Positions 1 through 10,057 of a stretch of 14,917 nucleotides of DNA are shown here, piece by piece. Source of the stretch: JABSQH01 sp039194665 (GTDB lineage: Bacteria > Actinomycetota > Acidimicrobiia > Acidimicrobiales > Ilumatobacteraceae); the NCBI GenBank assembly GCA_039194665.1, contig JBCCVW010000107.1, positions 1 through 14,917 of the forward strand, given 5' to 3'. The notes under the pieces are model-generated. The model was not told where the DNA came from. It made no database searches and saw only the letters and a program-made list of their open reading frames with translations. The first letter of the stretch is position 1; the number at the start of each line of letters is the position of its first letter. Position numbers and translations under genes: made by a program.

Positions 1-26
1 GCCGACGACGAACTGGAAGGCGCCGC

Positions 27-30
<4 letters not shown>
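1..30 (+). CDS. 3' end of an upstream gene (partial, product unknown)
   Basis: Reading from base 1 gives the short tail ADDELEGAA followed by TGA at 28-30. That stop overlaps the metH ATG at 27-29 as ATGA, the usual sign of translational coupling within an operon. Only nine codons are visible, so the product cannot be named. The frame is open to the window edge, but so short a stretch could be open by chance. The acidic, alanine-ending tail is typical of a real C-terminus, though this is weak evidence. Confidence 0.4.
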
Positions 31-3767
<3,737 letters not shown>

Positions 3768-3773
3768 TTCGAG

Positions 3774-3808
3774 CGTGTGACCGCAGGCTCAGACCCTGCG
3801 GTCACACG
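3774..3808. terminator. Bidirectional stem-loop terminator between metH and the MFS gene
   Basis: CGTGTGACCGCAGG (3774-3787) and CCTGCGGTCACACG (3795-3808) are perfect reverse complements, giving a 14-bp stem with a 7-nt loop (3788-3794). It starts 6 bases after the metH stop and contains the stop codon of the convergent MFS gene (3802-3804). There is no T-tract on either side. It therefore resembles the U-less hairpins common in high-G+C actinobacteria rather than a classical intrinsic terminator. Placement between two convergent genes supports termination from both sides. Confidence 0.8.
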
Positions 3809-5016
3809 TCTGTGACACGAGAGGTCTGACCCCTGCGGTCACACGTGGCGGGCGCGTGCCGGGCGTCGTAGGGCCCGAAGCGGAACACGGCCGCGAGGGC
3901 GATGCTCAAGACTGCGCCGACGAACAGGACCGCGGTGGTCGATGCCGTCGTGAGCAGCAACGCTGCTCCGAGTGGGCCCGCGGTTTGGCCGAGGCGCGCT
4001 GCGCCGACCCACACCGAGATGAGCGCCGCGCGGTGTTCGGCTGGCGCCAACTCGGTGACGCGATCCTGCACGCCGGGGATCAACACACCCTCGCCGGCGC
4101 CGTAGACGAGCCCGCCGATGACGAGGATCAGCGCCGTTGTCGCCGCGCCGACCAGGGCGAACCCAGCGGCGAACAGCAACGCACACAGCACGAACAGCGA
4201 GCGGCCACCGAACCTGGCGCGGAGGTTTCCGAGATTGAACGCCACGATCGTCGACGACGCCGCCGGCAACGCGAGGAACACCCCGCGCACACCGGCGTCG
4301 TAGCCGAACTGCTCTTCGAGGTGCAGCGGCAGCGCTGAGAGGTAGACCCCGAAGATCAACACGAACGCGACCGCGCCACCCGTCAGCATCACGATGATCT
4401 CTGGGCGGCGAGCGACGGCGCCGACGCCCGAGAGCTGTTGACGGATGGTGCGCGATCTGTCGGGTGCTCGCGGCTCGAGCACCTTCATCGCCAACAGTGC
4501 AGTCGCCAATGCAACGCCGTAGTGGGCGAGCGCCGCTCGCCATCCGGCGAGTTGTGTCAACAGCCCGCCGATCAGCGGGAAGACGGCGATGCAGATCGTG
4601 AGAAACGCCGCGTTGCGGCCGATGATCCTCGTCCGGTCGGCACCGGACCAGTGGTCGCCGATCAGCACCACGGCGAGGTTGATCAGTCCGGCGCTGCCGA
4701 GTCCCATCCCCAGCCGGGCCGCGATCAGGGCGGGAAACGTCGGCGCGAGCATCGCCGCCACACCGAAGCCGCCGAAGGCGACGAGACAGGGCACGAGCAC
4801 CCGTCGGCGGCCGTAGCGGTCAGCCAACACACCGACGACGGGGGCGATCACGATGCCTGGTAGCGACGCCGACGCGATCAACAGGCCGGCACCGCTGTCG
4901 GCCACCCCGAAGTCATCGAGGACGTCGGGGATCGCCGGTGACAACAGCGTGTTCGCCATGATCCCCGTCGCGGTGACCGCCAAGATCAGTCCGATGATTG
5001 GTCGGCGGTCGGGCAC
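3802..5016 (-). CDS. MFS transporter, DHA1-like multidrug/metabolite family
   Basis: A 404-aa inner-membrane secondary transporter with about 12 hydrophobic segments. The loop 2-3 signature (motif A) is clear: GVLADRYGRRR at residues 62-72. Other typical glycine/proline-rich helix motifs follow, such as FPLIGGLL, and GQTAGPLGAALL in the second half. The two-half architecture with a central loop around residues 185-205 (APDRSRTIRQQL) fits the DHA1 drug:H+ antiporter group, but the substrate cannot be read from sequence. The GTG start at 5016 has no ribosome-binding site and sits 6 bases after a TAGCGT box, which suggests a leaderless mRNA. The last residues (about CDRRGQTSRVTDV) are encoded by the terminator repeats and are unlikely to be conserved. 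It converges on metH and diverges from the aquaporin gene; no functional link is evident. Confidence 0.9.
   Translation of the reverse strand: MPDRRPIIGLILAVTATGIMANTLLSPAIPDVLDDFGVADSGAGLLIASASLPGIVIAPVVGVLADRYGRRRVLVPCLVAFGGFGVAAMLAPTFPALIAARLGMGLGSAGLINLAVVLIGDHWSGADRTRIIGRNAAFLTICIAVFPLIGGLLTQLAGWRAALAHYGVALATALLAMKVLEPRAPDRSRTIRQQLSGVGAVARRPEIIVMLTGGAVAFVLIFGVYLSALPLHLEEQFGYDAGVRGVFLALPAASSTIVAFNLGNLRARFGGRSLFVLCALLFAAGFALVGAATTALILVIGGLVYGAGEGVLIPGVQDRVTELAPAEHRAALISVWVGAARLGQTAGPLGAALLLTTASTTAVLFVGAVLSIALAAVFRFGPYDARHAPATCDRRGQTSRVTDV
3832..3845. repeat. Extra half-copy of the terminator stem arm
   Basis: CCTGCGGTCACACG at 3832-3845 is an exact repeat of the right stem arm at 3795-3808, 37 bases further on. 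Both copies are preceded by a similar (A/T)GACC(C) context. The left arm at 3774-3787 could pair with either copy, so two alternative stem-loops are possible. The second copy lies inside the MFS coding region and encodes part of its C-terminal tail. Confidence 0.75.
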
Positions 5017-5022
5017 CGTCGC

Positions 5023-5028
5023 ACGCTA
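5023..5028 (-). promoter_or_regulatory. Candidate -10 box for a leaderless MFS transcript
   Basis: On the minus strand TAGCGT fits the actinobacterial -10 pattern TANNNT. It is followed by exactly six bases and then the GTG start, so transcription would begin at or next to the start codon. There is no Shine-Dalgarno sequence between. No convincing -35 box was found. Just upstream are two GACGTT copies (plus strand 5037-5042 and 5046-5051), nine bases apart, which could be an operator or chance. Confidence 0.5.
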
Positions 5029-5077
5029 CTTAGCCTGACGTTGCCGACGTTCCGCGATTCGACGGTGGCCGGTGACG

Positions 5078-5083
5078 TACCGT
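5078..5083 (+). promoter_or_regulatory. Candidate -10 box for the aquaporin gene
   Basis: TACCGT matches TANNNT and lies 40 bases before the aquaporin ATG, leaving room for a leader of about 30 nt that carries a strong ribosome-binding site (GGGAGGGG, 5111-5118). A good -35 hexamer is not visible at the expected spacing. It faces away from the MFS promoter on the other strand. Confidence 0.35.
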
Positions 5084-5123
5084 GGGCGTCGGCCGTCACG
5101 AACATCGGCCGGGAGGGGACAGG

Positions 5124-5849
5124 ATGAACGAACAGGCTCGAATCGGCATCGTCGAAGCAATCGGCACCGCCGTGTTGGTCATCGGCGGACCCGGTACCGC
5201 GATCTTTGCCACCGGCAGCTTCAACGAGGGGCTGAGCGTTGGCATCCTCGGCGTCTCGCTGGCGTTCGGTCTCAGCCTGTTGTGCATGGCCTACCTCATT
5301 GGGCGGATCACCGGCTGCCACATCAACCCGGCGGTGACGCTCGGCATGATCGTCACCGGCAAGCTCGAAGCAGCGAAGTCGGCGCCGTACTTCGTCGGTC
5401 AGGTGATCGGCGGCATCGTCGGAGCGGCGATCATCTTCCTCACGCTCACCGGCACCGACGGCTACCTCGACATCGCGCAGAATGCCGGGTTTGCCTCGAA
5501 CGGCTACGGCGAGCACAGTCCGGGCGGCTTTGACCTGCTGTCGGTGGCCATCTTGGAGATCGTCATCACTGCGGTGTTCGTGCTCATCGTGCTCGGCACC
5601 ACCGACGCGAGCGGCGTGCCCAACGGGTTCGGGCCCATCGCTGCCGGCCTCGGACTCACGCTGGTCCACCTCATCTCGATCCCGGTGTCGAACACGTCGG
5701 TCAATCCGGCCCGGTCGATCGCCACGGCGGTGTTCCAAGGCGACTGGGCGCTCGGCCAGGTGTGGGCGTTCATCGTGTTCCCGCTGGTCGGTGCGCTGCT
5801 CGCCGGAGCGATTTGGTTGGTCGTTGGCTCGAACAGCGAAGCGGCCTGA
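5124..5849 (+). CDS. aqpZ: Aquaporin, AqpZ-type water channel (MIP family)
   Basis: A 241-aa inner-membrane channel with six membrane helices and the two NPA half-helices: NPAVTLG (NPA 68-70) and NPARS (NPA 194-196). Aligned by these motifs to E. coli AqpZ, the aromatic/arginine filter residues are Phe48, His182, Thr191 and Arg197. This is the AqpZ combination, so water rather than glycerol selectivity is expected. The stretch around LISIPVSNTSVNPARS is almost identical to AqpZ. The ATG at 5124 was chosen because a strong Shine-Dalgarno (GGAGG 5112-5116) lies 7 bases upstream and the protein then starts as MNEQARIGIVEAIGT. A GTG 42 bases earlier would add a polar, non-family leader. It precedes the nuo genes by 101 bases and appears to be transcribed separately. 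Confidence 0.94.
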   Translation: MNEQARIGIVEAIGTAVLVIGGPGTAIFATGSFNEGLSVGILGVSLAFGLSLLCMAYLIGRITGCHINPAVTLGMIVTGKLEAAKSAPYFVGQVIGGIVGAAIIFLTLTGTDGYLDIAQNAGFASNGYGEHSPGGFDLLSVAILEIVITAVFVLIVLGTTDASGVPNGFGPIAAGLGLTLVHLISIPVSNTSVNPARSIATAVFQGDWALGQVWAFIVFPLVGALLAGAIWLVVGSNSEAA

Positions 5850-5865
5850 ACGCCGTTTCGGCGGC

Positions 5866-5896
5866 CTGATTCGGGCGGCCGACACCCCGAAATCAG
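5866..5896 (+). terminator. Imperfect stem-loop after the aquaporin gene
   Basis: CTGATT-CGGG (5866-5875) pairs with CCCG-A-AATCAG (5886-5896), giving ten base pairs with one bulged A and a 10-nt loop. A smaller hairpin, CGCCG-TTT-CGGCG (5851-5863), precedes it immediately after the aquaporin stop. There is no T-tract, so factor-independent termination is uncertain. The position between aqpZ and the nuoA promoter fits a terminator or insulator. Confidence 0.45.
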
Positions 5897-5934
5897 CGTC
5901 GCGATCGGTTTGGGAAGCAATTCACGAGCCCTGA

Positions 5935-5940
5935 TAGCGT
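5935..5940 (+). promoter_or_regulatory. Candidate -10 box of the nuo operon
   Basis: TAGCGT, preceded by TGA, fits the extended TANNNT pattern and is the same hexamer as the one in front of the MFS gene. It ends 10 bases before the nuoA ATG. A possible -35 (TTGGGA, 5910-5915) lies 19 bases upstream, which is a little long. No Shine-Dalgarno sequence occurs between the box and the ATG, so nuoA is probably translated from a leaderless or nearly leaderless mRNA. Confidence 0.5.
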
Positions 5941-5950
5941 CGCCCGTGCG

Positions 5951-6316
5951 ATGTCGGAGTTCCTCCGCGACTATTTGACCGTCATCTGGTTCGGCGCGGC
6001 CGCGCTGGCGATCGGTGCGATCCTGTTGGGTGCCGCCGCGCTTGTGCGGCCGTCGAGCCCGAGCTTCGAGAAGTCGATCGCCTACGAGTCTGGCGTCGAC
6101 CCGGTGGGCATCGGCTGGTCGCAGAGTCAAATCCGCTACTACGTGTTCGCCCTGCTCTTCGTCATCTTCGACGTCGAGGCCGTGTTCCTCTTTCCGTGGG
6201 CGGCGAACATTGAGCGGTACGGCGCGTTCGGGCTTGTAGTGATGGTGATTTTCATCGTGCTGCTGCTCGATGGACTGGTGTACGCCTGGAAGCGAGGGTT
6301 GTTGCGATGGGTCTAG
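5951..6316 (+). CDS. nuoA: NADH-quinone oxidoreductase (complex I) subunit A
   Basis: A 121-aa membrane subunit with three transmembrane helices (about 11-32, 62-84, 92-113), the normal length for NuoA. The conserved loop after helix 1 reads KSIAYESGVDP (41-51). Helix 2 carries the acidic pair Asp74/Glu76 in FVIFDVEAVFLFPW, which is part of the buried charge network near the quinone site. It is the first gene of the nuo run. There is no ribosome-binding site before the ATG, and a TAGCGT box sits just upstream, suggesting a leaderless start. Its end overlaps nuoB by 10 bases in another frame, so the two are probably translationally coupled. Confidence 0.96.
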   Translation: MSEFLRDYLTVIWFGAAALAIGAILLGAAALVRPSSPSFEKSIAYESGVDPVGIGWSQSQIRYYVFALLFVIFDVEAVFLFPWAANIERYGAFGLVVMVIFIVLLLDGLVYAWKRGLLRWV

Positions 6317-6924
6317 TCGACCGCGGCCGCATGCCGGCGCCGCTCACCAAGTTGTTCAACATGAGTCGGTCGTACTCGCTGTGGGTGTACCAGTGGGGCC
6401 TCGCGTGCTGCGCCATCGAGATGGGAGCCGCGTTCGGCTCACCGCGCTACGACGTGATGCGCCTCGGCGTGATCCCCCTTCCGGCCAGCCCGCGTCAGGC
6501 CGACTTCGTGTGCATCTCCGGCACGGTCACCGACAAGATGGCGCCGGCGATCAAGCGTCTGTGGGAACAGATGCCCGAGCCGAAGTACTCGATTTCGATG
6601 GGATCGTGCGCCAACTGTGGCGGGCCGTACTGGGACAGCTACTCGGTCACCAAGGGCGTCGACCAGATCATCCCGATCGATGTGTACGTGCCCGGCTGCC
6701 CGCCACGGCCCGAGGCGTTGCTCGAGGGCGTGGTGTTGCTGCAGCAGCGCATCAAGAACGAGGACATGGCCGCCAAGTGGCGCGGTGACGAGTACCGCAA
6801 CAACCGTCGCCAGTTCGAGGTTGACGATGGCGGGTACCGCACGCATGGCGTGTCGGGCGACCCGATTCCGAGCACGGTGCCGCCACGAGAGCCGATCGTG
6901 GTGGGCGGTGGCCCCATTGAGTGA
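6307..6924 (+). CDS. nuoB: NADH-quinone oxidoreductase subunit B (N2 iron-sulfur cluster subunit)
   Basis: A 205-aa peripheral-arm subunit that holds cluster N2, the last electron carrier before quinone. The expected ligands are all present: the tandem Cys34-Cys35 (GLACCAIEMG), Cys101 (MGSCANCGG) and Cys131 (VPGCPPRPE). Cys104 is an additional cysteine beside the third ligand. The quinone-side loop (SPRYDVMRLG) and the YVPGCPPRPEALLEG signature are clear. After about residue 160 comes a polar tail rich in Arg, Asp and Pro, ending in GGGPIE, probably flexible. The ATG lies inside the end of nuoA, and the C-terminal codons overlap the probable TTG start of nuoC. Confidence 0.97.
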   Translation: MGLVDRGRMPAPLTKLFNMSRSYSLWVYQWGLACCAIEMGAAFGSPRYDVMRLGVIPLPASPRQADFVCISGTVTDKMAPAIKRLWEQMPEPKYSISMGSCANCGGPYWDSYSVTKGVDQIIPIDVYVPGCPPRPEALLEGVVLLQQRIKNEDMAAKWRGDEYRNNRRQFEVDDGGYRTHGVSGDPIPSTVPPREPIVVGGGPIE

Positions 6925-7612
6925 CGATCAATCCACCGAGGGATCCGACGCCGACACACTTGCACTGCCCGGCGACGGACTGCGCGAAGGCATCGTCGAC
7001 GATCTCCGCGAACGCATCGGCGACGCACTGCTCGACACCCACATCAGTCCCAACGACGACCTGTGGGTGCGCGTCGATACCGATGCGTGGAAAGAGACCG
7101 GTGCGGCACTGAAGGCGGCCGGTTTCGACCACTTCTGCTTCATCTCGGCGATCGACTGGATGCCCTCGCCGTACGGCACCGGTGAGGACGACCCAGACGC
7201 CGAGCCGAAAGAACCCGACACCGAGATCGTCCAGGGTGTCACCGGTGGCGAGACCCGGCTGCAGGTGTTCGCTCGGCTCACCGATGTGGAACGTCACGTC
7301 GGGGTCACGATCAAGGCTGACGTGCCCGACGACGAGCCGCTCGTCGACACGTGGACCGAATCGTTCGCCGGTGCGAACTGGCACGAGCGCGAGTGCCACG
7401 AGATGTTCGGCATCGGCTTTCTCGGCCATCCCGACCTGCGCAACATGTATCTGCCCACCGACTTCGAAGGCCATCCGCTGCGCAAGGACTTCCCGCTGCT
7501 GGCACGCATGGTCAAGCCGTGGCCGGGCATCGTCGACGTCGAGCCGATGCCCGAGTTCGACGAAGAGGAGAAGAACGAAGACTCCGCTGAGAACAAGGAG
7601 GCGGACACGTGA
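6917..7612 (+). CDS. nuoC: NADH-quinone oxidoreductase subunit C
   Basis: A peripheral-arm subunit of about 231 aa that packs against NuoD. The family signature is seen at residues 155-195: WHERECHEMFGIGF followed by HPDLRNMYLPTDFEGHPLRKDFPL. The N-terminal alpha/beta domain contains an acidic, proline-containing insertion (about 86-110), and the C-terminus is very acidic (EFDEEEKNED). The start is not certain. TTG at 6917 gives MSDDQSTEG and overlaps the last 8 bases of nuoB, with a GGGCGG-type purine stretch upstream. GTG at 6908 is the alternative; no in-frame ATG exists before the conserved region. It is separate from nuoD, not fused as in E. coli, and is followed by a 103-base gap carrying a repeat. 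Confidence 0.92.
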   Translation: MSDDQSTEGSDADTLALPGDGLREGIVDDLRERIGDALLDTHISPNDDLWVRVDTDAWKETGAALKAAGFDHFCFISAIDWMPSPYGTGEDDPDAEPKEPDTEIVQGVTGGETRLQVFARLTDVERHVGVTIKADVPDDEPLVDTWTESFAGANWHERECHEMFGIGFLGHPDLRNMYLPTDFEGHPLRKDFPLLARMVKPWPGIVDVEPMPEFDEEEKNEDSAENKEADT

Positions 7613-7715
7613 TCGCGGCGCCGAGGGAAGCGCGAGCGACGAGGCTGGCCGCTCGTCCGTCCGACCGTGCTGTCCGAGCGTTTGAAGTGAGGACGAGCGA
7701 ATCGAGGGCGTCGTT
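7613..7715 (-). repeat. Inverted, diverged copy of the nuo intergenic repeat (nuoC-nuoD gap)
   Basis: Bases 7622-7643 match the reverse complement of 8936-8957 (in the nuoD-nuoH gap) at 21 of 22 positions. Bases 7692-7703 match the reverse complement of 8894-8905 at 11 of 12. The two blocks keep their order but are 18 bases further apart, and the middle is not alignable by eye. A local hairpin GACGAG (7638-7643) / CTCGTC (7652-7657) with an 8-nt loop is possible. The end of the gap supplies the nuoD ribosome-binding site (GAGGG, 7704-7708). Confidence 0.7.
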
Positions 7716-8888
7716 GTGACTGTGCTCAGTGACCGTCAACAACTGAGCTACATCGCGTCGCAGGCGGCCGATGCGCGGCTGAACGTGGAGCTCGAGACCG
7801 AGGGGATGACCCTCAATATCGGGCCGCAGCACCCGGCCACGCACGGCACGCTGCGCATCATCTGTCGCCTCGATGGCGAGCAGGTGGTGTGGGCCGAGCC
7901 GTCGGCGGGGTACATGCACCGCGGCTACGAGAAGCTCACCGAGGTGCGCACTTTCCCGCAGGTGACCACACTGATCAACCGCATCGACTGGTTGGGCAGT
8001 TTCGCCAATGAGGTGCCGTTCATCCTCGCCGCCGAGAAGCTGATGGAGATCGAGGCGCCGCCGCGCGCCCAGGTGATCCGCACGATCTTGTTCGAGCTGT
8101 CGCGTATCGCCAACGTGTCGCTGTTTCTCGGTGACCTCGGAGTGCAGATGGGCGCGATCACTCCGGTGTTCCTCGCGTTCCGCGATCGCGAGTACGTGCT
8201 CAACCTCATCGAGGGCGCCACCGGCGGCCGCTTCCACCCGAACTTCGACCGCATCGGCGGTCTCAAGGACGACCTGCCCAAGGGCTGGATCGATGAGACC
8301 CGTCAGGTGATGATCAAGCTGCAGCAGTTCTGCGACACCATCGAAGACCTGTTGTTCGGCAACGAGATCTTCCAGAGCCGGATGCGCGGCATCGGGATCA
8401 TCCCGGCCGACATCGCCAAGAGCTACGGCCTGTCGGGCGCCAACCTGCGGGCGAGCGGCATCGACTACGACCTACGTCGCGATCAAGAGCTGCCGATGGC
8501 CTGGGACAAGGCTGACTGGCGGGTGTGGACGCACCCCGACGGCGACAGCTTCGCCCGGTGCTGGGTACGGCTGCAGGAGACGCGCGAGTCGTGCAAGATC
8601 GTCGAGCAGCTGCTCGACCAGATCCCCGCCGGCCCGATCATGACCAAGGTGCCGCGGATCATCAAGGTGCCCGAGGGCGAGGCCTGGGTGTCGACGGAGA
8701 ACCCGCTCGGCGAGATGGGCTACTACGTCGTGTCGAAGGGCGATCTCGGGCCGTTCCGCGTGAAAATCCGCTCGGCCAGTTTCAACAACATCTCTGTCGT
8801 GCCATGGGCGCTGAAGGGTGTGTACGTCCCCGACGTGATCACGATTCTCGCCTCGCTGTACTTCATCTTGGGCGACATCGATCGATGA
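7716..8888 (+). CDS. nuoD: NADH-quinone oxidoreductase subunit D (49-kDa type)
   Basis: A 390-aa quinone-site subunit related to the large subunit of NiFe hydrogenases. The quinone-loop signature is IGPQHPATHGT (35-45), with His39 and His43. Next comes GYMHRGYEKL (65-74), and the C-terminus ends in the characteristic LGDIDR. The four hydrogenase-type metal cysteines are not present, as expected for NuoD. GTG at 7716 is chosen because GAGGG (7704-7708) lies 7 bases upstream; GTG at 7722 is a weaker alternative. The stop overlaps ATGATGATG, the start of the downstream repeat. In the classical operon nuoE, F and G come next; here nuoH follows after 97 bases. Confidence 0.97.
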   Translation: MTVLSDRQQLSYIASQAADARLNVELETEGMTLNIGPQHPATHGTLRIICRLDGEQVVWAEPSAGYMHRGYEKLTEVRTFPQVTTLINRIDWLGSFANEVPFILAAEKLMEIEAPPRAQVIRTILFELSRIANVSLFLGDLGVQMGAITPVFLAFRDREYVLNLIEGATGGRFHPNFDRIGGLKDDLPKGWIDETRQVMIKLQQFCDTIEDLLFGNEIFQSRMRGIGIIPADIAKSYGLSGANLRASGIDYDLRRDQELPMAWDKADWRVWTHPDGDSFARCWVRLQETRESCKIVEQLLDQIPAGPIMTKVPRIIKVPEGEAWVSTENPLGEMGYYVVSKGDLGPFRVKIRSASFNNISVVPWALKGVYVPDVITILASLYFILGDIDR

Positions 8889-8961
8889 TGATGGACTCGC
8901 TCGTCGGCCCTTCGGTTCTCCACGCTCGTCTGCCGCTCGTCGCTGGCGCTTCCCTCGCGGC
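8885..8961 (+). repeat. Nuo intergenic repeat, direct copy 1 (nuoD-nuoH gap)
   Basis: This 77-base stretch matches 11101-11177 at 71 of 77 positions with no gap. The differences are at repeat positions 27, 28, 29, 36, 38 and 72. It starts with ATGATGATGGACTCGCTCGT and contains three copies of GCTCGTC (repeat positions 15-21, 40-46, 51-57). Similarity may begin slightly earlier, since both copies are preceded by GATCG encoding the last Asp-Arg of the upstream protein. It fills most of the gap between nuoD and nuoH. Confidence 0.9.
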
Positions 8962-8989
8962 GCGCCCGCACGGGGGTGAACGCGTTTGA
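8885..8989 (+). other. Possible small bridging ORF in repeat copy 1 (34 codons)
   Basis: An ORF starting at the ATGATGATG that overlaps the nuoD stop encodes MMMDSLVGPS, then VLHARLPLVAGASLAA, and ends at TGA 8987-8989. That stop overlaps the TTG start of nuoH as TTGA. The repeat copy in the nuoJ-nuoK gap encodes a closely similar peptide. There is no strong ribosome-binding site, so translation would depend on coupling to nuoD. The opposite strand is also open, so the frame may be a by-product of base composition. Confidence 0.25.
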
Positions 8990-10041
8990 TCCCATTGCTC
9001 GCAGTCGAGATTCCGTACTGGGGGCAGTCGATCCTGCGCGTCCTCGGTGGGCTCGTTGCGGTGCTGTTGCCGGCCGGCACCATCGTGTACCTGTTCCTGT
9101 TCAAGATGATGTCGTTCATGCAGAGCCGACTCGGGCCGATGGAAGCCGGCCCGTATGGCTCGCTGCAGCTCGTTGCGGAGGTCGGCAAGTGGATGCAGAA
9201 GGAGGACCTCGCACCGGAGAACGCCGACCGGACCATCTTCAAGATGGCCCCGCTCGTCGTGCTGGTGTCGGCGTTCCTCCTTGTCGCCGTCATCCCCTTC
9301 GGGCCCGACGCGTACTTCACCAACTTCTCCGTCGGCGTGTTCTTCGGCCTGGCCGTCTCGTCGATCAGCGTGCTCGGCATCCTCATCGCCGGGTGGGCGA
9401 GCGCCAACAAGTACTCCCTGCTCGGCGGCTTGCGCGCCGCTGGACAGCTGATCGCCTACGAGCTGCCGCTCATCTTGGCCACCCTCGGCGTGGTGATCCA
9501 AGCCGAGTCGATGAACTTCCAAGAGATCGTCGTCGCCCAGAACACGGGAGCGATCTTCGGGTTCGAGTGGCTCGGTAACCCGTTCATCTTCACTCAGTTC
9601 ATCGGGTTCGTGATCTTCATGATCGCCGTGCAGGCCGAGCTCACCCAGGCGCCGTTCGACATGCCGATCGCCGAGTCCGAGCTCGTGTCGGGCTACATGA
9701 CCGAGTACTCCGGCTTCCGCTTCCTGATCTTCTTCATCGCCGAATTCGCCACCGCCGGCATCTTCGCCCTCATCGCTTCACTGCTGTTCCTCGGCGGATG
9801 GGGTGTCCCGTTCGTGTGGTTCGACTGGAACTCGCTCGACGATGTCAGCTGGTGGATGAACCTCGTCGGTCCGCTGATCATGCTGACCAAGATGCTGCTG
9901 CTGACCTTCATCATCATGTGGGTCCGCTTCAGCTATCCCCGCTTCCGCGAGGACCAGTTGCAGACCTTCGCGTGGAAGGTGCTGATTCCGCTCTCGCTCG
10001 CCAACATCGGTGTCACGGCCATTTTGAAGGTGGCCGTGTGA
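8986..10041 (+). CDS. nuoH: NADH-quinone oxidoreductase subunit H
   Basis: A 351-aa membrane subunit, about eight helices, that joins the membrane arm to the peripheral arm and forms part of the quinone chamber. Family signatures are visible: QSRLGPMEAGPYGSLQ (46-61), the GWASANKYSLLGGLRAAGQ segment (136-154), the acidic loop AELTQAPFDMPIAESELVSG (217-236) and RFSYPRFREDQ (314-324). The start must be TTG at 8986. An in-frame stop lies at 8977-8979, the next ATG falls well inside the protein, and a strong GGGGG run (8972-8976) sits 9 bases upstream. It directly follows nuoD without nuoEFG. Confidence 0.95.
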   Translation: MIPLLAVEIPYWGQSILRVLGGLVAVLLPAGTIVYLFLFKMMSFMQSRLGPMEAGPYGSLQLVAEVGKWMQKEDLAPENADRTIFKMAPLVVLVSAFLLVAVIPFGPDAYFTNFSVGVFFGLAVSSISVLGILIAGWASANKYSLLGGLRAAGQLIAYELPLILATLGVVIQAESMNFQEIVVAQNTGAIFGFEWLGNPFIFTQFIGFVIFMIAVQAELTQAPFDMPIAESELVSGYMTEYSGFRFLIFFIAEFATAGIFALIASLLFLGGWGVPFVWFDWNSLDDVSWWMNLVGPLIMLTKMLLLTFIIMWVRFSYPRFREDQLQTFAWKVLIPLSLANIGVTAILKVAV

Positions 10042-10057
10042 TCCAGGAGATTCGTTG

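Noticed and set aside
5037..5051. Two GACGTT words nine bases apart in the divergent promoter region, as an operator
   Set aside because: Two six-base direct repeats are easily expected by chance, and no regulator gene lies nearby. Mentioned only in the promoter entry.
5082..5123. Earlier GTG start for the aquaporin
   Set aside because: It would add a polar Arg/His/Gly leader and has no ribosome-binding site, while ATG 5124 has a strong one and gives the normal N-terminus.
4986..5885. A 299-codon minus-strand open frame across the MFS-aquaporin promoter region and the aquaporin gene
   Set aside because: The peptide is charged low-complexity sequence, it overlaps a clear aquaporin, and it would erase both divergent promoters.
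6917..8888. A nuoCD fusion
   Set aside because: A stop at 7610-7612 and a 103-base non-coding gap with a separate GTG start and ribosome-binding site show two genes.
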